Assembly: GCA_018894105.1 (NCBI GenBank)
Contig: CM032127.1
Span: forward strand, 6,789,001-6,853,000
DNA length: 64,000 nucleotides
Direction: 5' to 3'
Origin: Jacaranda mimosifolia
Lineage: Eukaryota; Streptophyta; Magnoliopsida; Lamiales; Bignoniaceae
Part shown: piece after piece, positions 11,849 through 22,225 of the stretch
How the letters are laid out: every line of letters begins with the position of its first letter
Numbering within the stretch: position 1 is the first letter of the stretch
Program-made: the position numbers and the translations under genes
The notes under the pieces: model-generated
Database searches by the model: none
What the model saw: only the letters and a program-made list of their open reading frames with translations
Told to the model about the DNA's origin: nothing

Positions 11849-14800
11849 ATGGAGAAGAAAACTTCCACCTGCCATTCCATTTTGTGTCTCTTCTTTTGCT
11901 TATTCTCCTTCAAGATTTTCACCACAAAAATGGCAGCGGCGCAGATTATCCCCATAAGAGTTGGGGTGGTGCTGGACATGGATGAACAGGGAGAGATGTT
12001 CTTTAACTGCGTATCAATGGCCCTCTCAGACTTCTATTCCACACATGATCATTATAAGACTCGGCTGGTCCTCATCACCCGCGACTCCAAAGGAGACATT
12101 GTCGGAGCAGCTGCAGCAGGTATGAGTCTTCAAAACACAGACAAAACCCCAAAAAGTGAAAATATCTTCAGTAATTTATGTCTATGCGCGTGCAGATATG
12201 CATATTAAGCTCATATAGTGAGATGATTACTCTGTCGAATGCTTTGAATGGGATGATGAATATTCTATGCCTCTCAGCTTCATTTTTTGCAAGCATTGTA
12301 CATATTTGTTTCTTGTTCAAATTGTTCTGTTGGTCATACTTTCCAGCAGCATTAGCTGCTATGATAACCTTATCAAAATGCATGCATTACGTGCTGAAGA
12401 AAGCTTTTAAGGGAATGTATATATTCACTAGATTTCTTGTTCTTATTATGAGGTTTCATCTTGTGTGAAAAATAATATAAAGTGCATAAAGATTAATTAT
12501 TTTATTAACTACTTGGCAGTTTAGAAGCACTTGGAACTTCAAATTACTTTGGAATATAGCATTTAAAAAATTTTAAGCATAAACTTTTAAATTATCAAGA
12601 ACTATCAATATGGATATATCCTCCTGGTATTCAGTGTTCTTCCTTCAAATGGTAACATATAACTAGAAAAGTTTTGCTAAAAGAGCAGCAATCATATTAC
12701 CTTTTTCTGGAAATGCAGCTCTGGACCTGCTGAAGAATGTTGAAGTGCAAGCCATCATAGGTCCCACGTTTTCAGTTGAAGCAAACTTCATGATAAATCT
12801 TGGACACAAAGCTCAAGTTCCCATCATTACTTTCTCAGCCACAAGTCCTTCTCTTTCATCACTCCAGAGTCCATATTTCATTCGCACTACTCTGAATGAT
12901 TCTTCACAAGTAGATGCCATAGGCGCAATCGTTCAAAACTTCGGATGGCGAGAAGTGACGCTTATTAATGAGGATACCGAATTTGGAGAAGGGATTATAC
13001 CTTTTCTGACGGTTGCCTTAGAAAAGGTAAATGCTCGTGTCCCTTACAGAAGTGTCGTGTCGCCACTAGCAATGGATGATCAAATTGTTGCAGAGCTTTA
13101 CAAGCTGATGACTATGCAAACTAGAGTTTTCATCGTCCACATGCTGAGCCCTCTTGCTTCTCGCCTGTTCACCAAAGCAGAACAACTAGGAATGATGAGT
13201 CGAGAGTATGCATGGATAATAACAGATGGCATTGTAAATGAATTGAATTCAATGGATCCTCCTGTCATAGAGTCCATGCTGGGAGTAATAGGAGTGAAAC
13301 CTTATATTCCAAAGACAAAAGAGCTCGATAGCTTCACAAATCGATACAAGAGAAGAGTTCGGGAAAACAATCCAAATGTTCATACTCCAGCTGTGGACAT
13401 TTTTGGGCTATGGGCTTATGACTCGACAATTGCGCTTGCCATGGCAGCAGAGGAAGCAAGACTAAGGAATCCTACATATCGAGAGGCAAATATTTCTAGA
13501 AATTCTACAGACCTGGAAACCTTTGGAGTATCAGATGCTGGACCAGGGCTCATTCGGGCTTTATCAAGTACCACATTCAAAGGCCTTGCTGGAAACTTCC
13601 AACTAGTTGATGGCCAACTCCAAGCACCTCCTTATCAAATAGTCAATATGGTTGGTCCTGGAGCTCGAGGCATAGGATATTGGACCAAAGAGAATGGAAT
13701 TGTCAAAGAAATAAACTTCACAAATCGAAACACAAAGACATATTCCACTCCTGAAACCAAACTTGGATCCACCATATGGCCAGGCGATGTATTAAATTCA
13801 CCCAAGGGTTGGGTGATCCCCACAAATGGTAAGAAACTGAGTGTAGGAGTACCTTTGAAGGAAGGTTACACTGAGTTTGTTCGTGTCACTTGGAATCCTG
13901 ACAACACTACGACAGTGGAAGGATTTTGCATAGAAGTTTTTGATGCGGTTATGGCAGCACTACCATATGGTGTGCCGTATGAATACATCCCATTTGCAAC
14001 AACTGACCATGAGATGGCTGGAAATTACAATGATCTCACCTATCAAGTATACCTTGGAGTAAGTATCTTCCTTTTAGCTGTGAAATTTATACACCATATA
14101 AATGGTTCTAACAGCTAACCTTTCTGCTGATCAATGAACAGAACTTTGATGCTGTCGCTGGAGATGTAACAATTGTAGGAAATAGGTCACAGTACGTCGA
14201 CTTCACTCTGCCTTTTACAGAGTCGGGTGTTTCAATGATTGTACCAATCCAGGATGATAAGAGCAAAAATGCATGGGTATTTGTGAAGCCGCTGACTTGG
14301 GAACTGTGGTTGACAAGCTTCTGCTCATTCATTTTCATCGGGTTTTTGATTTGGCTTCTTGAACATCGAATAAATGAAGATTTCAGGGGGCCTTTTTGGT
14401 ATCAAGTAGGCATGATATTCTGGTTTTCCTTCTCAACCATGGTCTTTGCTCACAGTAAGCCAACTATCTTTTTCTGCCAGTATAACATAAATCGAGATAT
14501 TATTGCATCATAAATCATGTAGTCAGATATTGAAGATCAAAATCTGCTTAGTTTATGGATAGTTTATGTAGCATACAAAAATGGTTCTAACCATTTATCA
14601 TTGTGCTTTTTGCAGAGGAGAGGGTGGTAAGCAACCTGGCCAGGTTTGTGCTGATTATATGGTTCTTGGTTGCGCTTATACTAACCCAAAGTTATACTGC
14701 CAGTCTTGCATCCATGTTAACAGTCCAGAAGCTGCAGCCACGTACAGATTTTTGTTTGCTTATTAAGAACAAGGAAAATATAGGATACATGCAAGGATCA

Positions 14801-15247
14801 TTTATTTTTGGACTTCTTAAGAAAATGGATATTGATGAGTTGCAGCTGGTGGAATACAACTCGCCAGAGAAACTGGATGAACTTCTCTCCAAAGGGAGCA
14901 AAAATGGTGGCATAGCAGCTGCTTTTCATGAGACCCCTTATATAAAGCTGTTCCTAGGCAAATACTGCTCAAAATACATGATGGTTGAACCCAAATTCAA
15001 GGCTAATGGTTTCGGCTTTGTATGTTACCCTCCTCCCTCCGTTCTTTCCAATATTTTTATCCATATAAAAAGTTTTTTACTTTATCTTGTTCTGAACTCT
15101 CTTTTTTCTACTTTGCAGGTCTTCCCAATAGGTTCTCCTCTAGTAACTGATGTTTCAAGAGCAATTTTAAATGTCACTGAGGGTCAAAAGATGGTGGAGA
15201 TTGAGAGAAAGTGGTTCGGGGACAAGATCAAATGTCCGGACTCTTAA
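11849..15247 (+). CDS. Glutamate receptor-like channel (clade II), truncated by a frameshift before M4
   Basis: Exons 11849-12119, 12719-14058, 14142-14454, 14616-15019 and 15119-15247 join in frame to 818 codons; all introns are GT-AG. The product would be a plant ligand-gated cation channel of the iGluR superfamily. It has a signal peptide, an amino-terminal ligand-sensing domain (from IPIRVGVVLDMD), the S1 half of the amino-acid-binding domain, M1 (WELWLTSFCSFIFIGFLIW), a pore loop, M3 with the gating motif SYTASL, and S2 up to KIKCPDS. Exons 2 and 3 have exactly the lengths found in the neighbouring gene (1340 and 313 nt). The frame ends in TAA at 15245-15247, where the neighbour continues into M4; the missing M4 and tail are present in another frame just downstream. 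Either a recent pseudogene, a truncated subunit or a sequence error. Confidence 0.8.
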
Positions 15248-15821
15248 CACCTTAGGTTCACCTAAAAGTCTTGGGCTAGCAAGCTTTTGGGGACTCTTCT
15301 TAATTGTTGGGATATCTGGACTCGCAGCCTTTATAATTTATGTGATTAGGTTCCTACGTGAAAATTGGAGTATCATACAGCGCTCTGATCCTGAGTCCAC
15401 AGTGTGGAGCAAGATGGTAGAACTACTAATAAAGTTCGACAACAGAGATATGAGGTCTCATACTTTCAAGGACCATAAGAAGGATGATGGCTATTGTAGT
15501 GATTGTATGGGGAGGGCCATGCATTCTCCCCATGAGAACTACCAACAAAGTCCATCAGATTTCTCACTGGCCAGCCCACCAAGTACTGTTTTCTCAAGTC
15601 CCGCTTTGTGAAGTCCCTTAAGGCAGAACATACACTTTCAAGAAGATCAGAGAAGTTCAGCAGAGAATGCAACCACAAGTCAGCAAGATGAATCGTCTGA
15701 GATGATAAATCAGGAGATTGAGCTAACTAATGTGAATGAAAACATGCAGACAACCTTAACGTCAGCACATGCTGATGAAACCCATATCTCTTCTACAACA
15801 GACCATACTTTGTCAAGATAA
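15246..15821 (+). pseudogene. Out-of-frame M4 and C-terminal tail of the first GLR gene
   Basis: From 15246 a second frame encodes SLGLASFWGLFLIVGISG and the rest of M4, followed by RFLRENW and a cytosolic tail. It matches the intact neighbour (SLGLESFWGLFMIAGVAA, RFLHENW). Compared with that gene, one extra base or a two-base loss at about 15245 separates this part from exon 5. A TGA at 15609-15611 interrupts the tail. The same frame then stays open for 69 more codons to TAA at 15819-15821, with tail-like composition (QEIELTNVNEN, compare QGIELVV in the neighbour). There are therefore two lesions. Confidence 0.7.
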
Positions 15822-16571
15822 TGATAGTCTATTCACCAATAAATGCTGAGAACGACTTAAGACAGCTCATTCTTGCAAGCCCCAGTCTATCCCAAACCTA
15901 GACTTTGTCTTCGTTAACTGATCATCTTGCACCTCTAATTAATTCAAGGTCCGGCTCGTTTGACAATATCTTCTATTTCATTAGTCTCTGTAACACATGG
16001 AACATCATCACCTTGTACCAGTTGTGCTCGCATGCTCAACACATAAATTGCTGATCTAACAGTCTCCAACTACTCAATATTATAGGTTGATAAGAAATTG
16101 AAAAAACAGATTGACTCATACTAGTCTCCATTAAGTGTTTTTTTTTTTTTTGTATTATTTTTTTTAATGAGTTTGTGTTATTCATAACTTGTCGAATTGC
16201 CAATTAATTATTTATGTTATACTCAATTACCATGATAGTTTAGCATGTTTTATTTCCTAAAAGATCTAAATCTTCAGCTAAGTAATCTCTTAATATTCAA
16301 TTAACGTGTATTGAGTTCAAGTTTCTTTAATGTCTCCTTTTTTTTTTCGGTAAATATACCGCTCAAGTTGCTCTGAAAAATCTATTTGTCTTCATCGAAA
16401 TAACAACTATTACAGCAACTATTCTTGTCCCATGCGGTATTGTCCTAATCGTTTGGGTTCTAATTTCCACTGCGTGTGCCTTACTTCCAGATGTGACAGG
16501 CCAAATGCTGCAATAAAAAACTTGATAGATGCTCAAACGATGACCACTCTAGAGTCTCCAATAAATTAAAA
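15822..16571. other. Spacer between the tandem GLR genes
   Basis: About 750 bp holding the 3' end of the first gene and the promoter of the second. T-rich runs lie at 16138-16165 and 16338-16348. I see no strong TATA box at the usual distance before 16572; AATAAAAAA near 16514 is the best weak candidate. Confidence 0.4.
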
Positions 16572-16863
16572 ATGCATATGGAGAAGAAATATTCCAAACA
16601 CTCCATTTTCCATCTCTTGCTTTTCTTTCTGTTCATTAAGATTTTCACGTTGAAAATGGCTGCGGCGCAGACTCCGCCTATCCCCATAAGGGTGGGAGTG
16701 GTGGTAGACATGGATAATTATATTGGAGAGATGGGGCTAAACTGCATCTCAATGGCCCTCTCGGACTTCTATGCCATAAATGCTCAATATAACACTAGGC
16801 TGGAAATCAACAAAAGGGACTCTAAAGGAGATGTTGTTGGGGCAGCTGCTGCAGGTATTCAGA

Positions 16864-16914
<51 letters not shown>

Positions 16915-19900
16915 ATTGAACTGATCAATTTTCTTGCATATTGAAATGCAGCTCTGGACCTACTGAAGAATGTTCAAGTGCAAGCCATCATAGGTCCCCT
17001 AAGCTCATTTCAGGCGAACTTTATGATAAATCTTGGACACAAAGCTCAAGTTCCCACTATCACATTTTCAGCCACAAGTCCTACTCTATCATCAATTCGA
17101 AGCCCATATTTCATACGCACCAGTCTAAATGACTCTTCCCAAGTACAGGCCATAAGTGCAATAATTCAAGCCTTTCAATGGAGAGAAGTTGTGCCAATCT
17201 ATATGGACAATGAGTTTGGAGAAGGGATCATATCATTTCTGACAGACGCCTTGGAACAGGTGAATGCCCGCGTCCCTTACAGAAGTGTCATTCCACCACT
17301 AGCAACAGATGACCAAATTGTTGCAGAGCTTTACAAGCTGATGACTATGCCGACTAGAGTCTTCATTGTCCACATGCTGGGCTCTCTTGGTTCTCGCGTG
17401 TTCGCTAAAGCAAAACAGCTACGAATGATGAGTGAAGACTATGCATGGATCACAACCGACAGCATCATGAATGAATTGAATTCAATTGATCCTTCTGTCA
17501 TAGAGTCCATGCTAGGAGTAATAGGTGTAAAACCATATATTCCGGAAACAGAAGAGCTTGATAACTTTACAATTCGATACAAGAAAAGGCTTCAGCAGAA
17601 CAATCCAACGGCTCTTAGTCCAGATTTGAACATTTTTGGACTATGGGCTTATGACTCGGCCATTGCACTAGCCATGGCAGCAGAGAAAGCAAGGCTAACA
17701 GGCGTTGGATTTCAAAAGATGAATATTACTATAAATTCTACAGACCTTGAAGCCTTTGGAGTCTCCAGTACTGGACTGACGATTATTCAGGCTTTATCAA
17801 GTACTTCATTCAGAGGCCTTGCTGGAAACTTTCTATTAGTTGATGGCCAACTTCAATCACGTCCATATCAGATAGTAAATGTGATTGGTCCCGGAGCCCG
17901 AGTGGTAGGCTACTGGACAAAAGAGAATGGAATTGTCAAAGAGCTAAACTTCACAAATGCAAACAAGAAGACATACTCCACTTCCAGGTCCAACTTTGGA
18001 TCTATCATATGGCCTGGTGATAAGACATCTCCACCAAAGGGTTGGGTTATTCCCACAGATGGGAAGAAATTGCGGGTAGGAGTACCTTTAAAGAAAGGTT
18101 TTACTGAGTTTGTTAGCGTCTCCTGGAAGCCTGACAATTCAGCAGAAGTGGAAGGATATTGCATCGATGTTTTTAATGCAGTGATGGCAGCACTACCATA
18201 TGCCGTACCATATGAATACATCCCATTCGCAACACCTGACCACAAGGATGCTGGCACTCACAATGATTTGGCCTATCAAGTATACCTTGGAGTAAGATTC
18301 TTCCTCTCTGCTTTTATATTTTGCCACATGAACAGTCAAATAGCTAACTTTGGTCTGATTGCAACCCAGAACTATGATGCTGTCGCTGGAGATGTAACTA
18401 TTGTAGCAAATAGGTCACAGTTCATCGACTTCACTCTGCCTTTTACAGAGTCTGGTGTTTCAATGGTTGTACCAATAAAAGGTTATAAGAGCAAGAATAC
18501 ATGGGTATTTTTGAAGCCACTGACTTGGGAACTTTGGTTGACAAGCTTTTGCTCATTCGTTTTTATGGGGTTCTTGATTTGGATTCTTGAACATCAAATA
18601 AATGAAGATTTCAGGGGCCCTCCTGGGCATCAAGTCGGTATGATATTCTGGTTCGGTTTCTCAACCATGGTCTTCGCTCACAGTAAGTTTTTCCTGTATT
18701 ACAATTGAACAAACTTTTAGAGAGCTAGATTCTTGGGAAAGTGATATGCAAGAATTTCCCTAGATACTGAAATCCTTACAACATATTAAACCAAATATCG
18801 AAAAAATGTGACAGATTACTCAATTTTTAAATAGATAACATATTAAACACAACTCATACTAACATTTAGCATTGCTTTTCTTGTAGAGGAGAGGGTGATA
18901 AGCAACTTGGCTAGGTTTGTGCTGATCATATGGTTCTTGGTGGTTCTTATAGTAACACAAAGTTACACTGCCAGTCTTACAACCATGCTGACGGTTCAGC
19001 AGCTGCAGCCCACCATTACAGATTTTAATGCGCTTATAAGAAACAAGGAATACGTGGGGTACCAAGAGGGATCATTTGTTTATGGTCTTCTAAAAAGATT
19101 GAATTTTGATGATTCCAGATTATTGGTATATAACTCTACAGAAGAATGCGACGAACTTTTCTCCAAAGGGAGTGGAAATGGTGGTATAGCTGCTGCTTTC
19201 GATGAGATACCATATATCAATCTTTTCCTCGCCAATTACTGCTCAAAGTACACCATGGTTGATCCCACATATAAAACTGATGGTTTTGCATTCGTACGTA
19301 AGCCTCCTCACATTTATTGTTTCTACAGATTTCCATGTTTTCTCATTTTCTGTCTCCATTCCCAGGTCTTCCCCATAGGTTCCCCTCTGGTACCTGATGT
19401 TTCCAGAGCAATTCTAAACTTAACTGAGGGTGAAAAATTGGTTGAAATTGAGAAGAAATGGCTTGGGGATAAGACCAAATGCGCAGACTCTAGCAATTTA
19501 CTTTCATCCAACAGTCTGGGGCTCGAAAGCTTCTGGGGCCTCTTTATGATCGCAGGAGTAGCCGCAGTTTCTGCCTTAATCATACATGTGACTAGGTTCT
19601 TGCATGAAAATTGGCATGTTGTAGTGGATTCCGGCCCTGAATCCACAGTTTTGAGCAAGATAACAGAGCTACTACGTAGATTTGACAGTAGAGATCTTAG
19701 GGCTCATACTTTCAGGAACATTGAGTTCAAAGATAGGAATGGTGAAGGCGTGGAGAGAGCAATGGAGAATCCCCAAGAGAGCCCATCAAGTTTCACATTG
19801 ACCTCGCCGTCGACTAACAGCCCAACAAATCCAACTTTCTCAATTTGGTCAGAGGAGAATATAAATCTTCGAACAGAGCAGAAAAGGGATGTAACGATGA

Positions 19901-19962
19901 ATTCACGAGGGGACATGGAAGCATATCAGGCAACAGAGCAGGGCATCGAGCTGGTTGTGTGA
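16572..19962 (+). CDS. Glutamate receptor-like channel, clade II (GLR2-type)
   Basis: Exons 16572-16854, 16952-18291, 18370-18682, 18887-19293 and 19366-19962 give 979 aa. This is a plasma-membrane or endomembrane amino-acid-gated cation (calcium) channel subunit. Approximate domains: signal peptide 1-35; amino-terminal domain 36-460; S1 465-590; M1 594-614; pore loop 622-640; M3 654-676 with SYTASL at 671-676; S2 677-830, including NGGIAAAFDEIPY; M4 838-860; tail of about 115 residues. The ligand-site arginine of the family is in NRSQFIDFT (R556). The length is normal for plant GLRs. The ATG at 16572 has a second in-frame ATG two codons later (MHMEKK); the paralogue starts at the second position, so 16578 is equally plausible. 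It is tandem to the damaged copy upstream. Introns 2 (78 nt) and 4 (72 nt) contain no in-frame stop. Confidence 0.92.
16866..16911. repeat. (TC)23 microsatellite in GLR intron 1
   Basis: An uninterrupted CT dinucleotide run starts 11 nt after the donor of the 97-nt first intron of the intact GLR gene. Length variation here would change intron size and might affect splicing. Confidence 0.95.
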
Positions 19963-20003
19963 ATCAAAACGAGTAGATACTAATAGATACAAGCAGTGGC
20001 CTC

Positions 20004-20723
20004 CAATGTTTTCAAAATTGGACCAAATAAACAATCGGTAATATAATTGGATATTGATTTTATCGGTTCAGTCAATTGGACTATGATTCCACTGGCATTG
20101 TCATAGTGATGTAATAATTATACTTAATTTTATAAATATATATATATATAATATTTTAATATTACTAAGAAGTAAAATTTTTAATAATATAGAAAAAATA
20201 TTATTTAAGAAAATTTTAATTCTTATTCATTTTTAATATGTTCTTAATAAAAAAAATTACTTCATAATTAGTCAATCATAAATAAATAAAAATAACATTT
20301 AACATTAATTTAAGTAATCGTTCTTTTCATAATTTAAAACCAAGTAAAAATAAATTTTTATACACTAAATATTCAACACAATTTAAGAAAAATAAAATAA
20401 AATAAAGCAACAAAATAAATATAAACATCCACATATAACTATTACTTCATTAAATTTTAAGAAAATAAATTATGTTTCAAAAAACTACATGTCCAAAATC
20501 TTTAGTCATCATTTTCAACTCATAACTCTTTTTTCCTTTTTTACATTTTTTATTTTTTTTAAAAACTAATTTTTAAATTTTAAAAAAATATAAAAATACG
20601 TGAATCGATTTTTGAACGGTTTGACCAATTCAGAAGGCCACTTATTTTTAAACTTCAATCGGACCGGATTGGCCTCCGATCACCGGTCTTATCGGCCAGT
20701 CCAATTTGATTTTCAAAACACTC
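20004..20723. mobile_element. hAT-like non-autonomous DNA transposon
   Basis: The ends are CAATGTTTTCAAAATTGGAC at 20004 and, on the other strand, GAGTGTTTTGAAAATCAAAT from 20723: imperfect inverted repeats. Sub-terminal ATCGGT...GGTTCAGTC and CCGGACCGGATTGG motifs are also mirrored. The flanks carry an 8-bp direct repeat, GTGGCCTC (19996-20003) and GTGGTCTC (20724-20731), with one mismatch; 8 bp is the hAT size. The interior is AT-rich with no transposase. The element starts 41 bp after the GLR stop codon, so it may lie in that gene's 3' UTR. Confidence 0.6.
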
Positions 20724-20731
20724 GTGGTCTC

Positions 20732-22225
20732 ATATAATCTAGAAATTTGAATTTTTCTTTTTGACATATTTAGTGATTTTAAATTAAAATTTGAGGTAGT
20801 GCTTGGTTTTACTTTGAGTATTTTGAATAAAATATAATCAGGTATTGATAGGAGAAATGTGATACATGTTTGATTTTATTTTAGAATTGAATAATAAATA
20901 TTGTTTTGAAGTAAAATTGTTTGTTTTGTTTTATTTGAGGTGGAGACAAATTATAATATAAATATTAAATCAATATCTTTTTATTTTATTATTAAAAGTA
21001 AAATATAATTTTCTATTATTATTTTTATCCACATGAGATGATATATATACATCGGAAATGGGAAAATGGGTATTTGTTTTTTTAAGCCATTTTAAGTGTA
21101 ATGGAGAAAATGGGGGGGGGGGGGGGGGAATAAAAATAATAATAATAATAATAATATTTATTTTTATTTTTATTTTATCCAAGAGAAAGTATGTCTACAA
21201 ATATAAAAGCAATCATAGCCTGAATCTTGATTGACTGATTCATGATTAGCAAAGAATATGTGTGTGTGTGTATATGTAGATGTACATATATATTTTATTT
21301 ATAAGATAAATGTCATTGGTGGATTAATCAGTAGTAAAGAATTCATCAATTATTATATATTATTTATTTATTGAGAAATATATTATATATTACTCTATTA
21401 GTGGCATTATCTCCAACCAACTCACCTAAAAAGATATTTGAAGAACTAGATGATACAATTCATATTAATATTTTTATTTCTCATTTGCTCCTTTATATCT
21501 CAACCTCATGCATTTTGATTGCCTAATGATTTTATTTTGACGTTTTTACCTTTTCAATCTATAAATTCGTTACTCAATGAATATTATATTTATTGTTGTT
21601 CTTTTATTTTTTTTCCCTCCTATTGTGGCACTTTGATATTTCATGTTAAATCTCTATCAATTAATGATGGAGCGGGCTAGCTGTCCCTCTCAAAATATTA
21701 AAATTTTTTAAAATATTACATTTTTGCCCCTCTCCCTCAAAGTATTAAAACTATATTAAAAATTTTAAAATATTATACTTTTATCCCCACAAAATATTAA
21801 AATTTTATTTTTTATATTAAAAATTTTAAAATATTACACTTTTGTCATTCTCAAATTATAAATTTGTCCCTCCTCTTATAGAAAATATGCATTTTGCTCC
21901 TTTATACTTCTTTGTATATGTGTAAAAAAAAAATATATTTTTGATAATTTAGAATTTCGTCCCGTAAACTAAAATTCTGGCTCCGTCTCTACTTTCAATG
22001 CAATTTCCGTGTAATCAAACTCTGCTATGAGGTAGTAGTCCTTCCTTCTCATCAAACATAGTTGGATTTATACATTTACCCTTTTGCAATTGGTATCTTA
22101 CATCTAAAAAGAAACACTAGTGCCTCACATACTGATGTCAAAACTTTCCTAACTCAACTCCTTTTGCTGTACAGGAAGCGTACATTTACAAGTGCTTCTA
22201 TGGTACTTTAAAGAAAAGGAAAACA
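20732..22225. other. Repeat-rich spacer between the GLR and histidine kinase genes
   Basis: Contains a 17-G homopolymer (21112-21128) followed by an (ATA)n tract. At 21690-21850 there is a degenerate tandem repeat of roughly 55-60 bp built on TTTTAAAATATTACATTTTTG. It ends in GAATTTCGTCCCGTAAACTA and TTCTGGCTCCGTCTC (21952-21990), a motif common in decayed plant transposon DNA. The last 200 bp is presumably the 3' UTR of the kinase gene. No coding gene seen. Confidence 0.5.

Noticed and set aside
14059..14118. GLR copy 1 protein continuing past LGV into SIFLL...NGSNS
   Set aside because: This is read-through of intron 2. The donor GTAAGT at 14059 and acceptor at 14140-14141 restore the conserved LG-NFDAVAGDV junction.
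17910..18257. Minus-strand 115-codon frame in the GLR gene
   Set aside because: Antisense shadow of exon 2 of the intact GLR gene.
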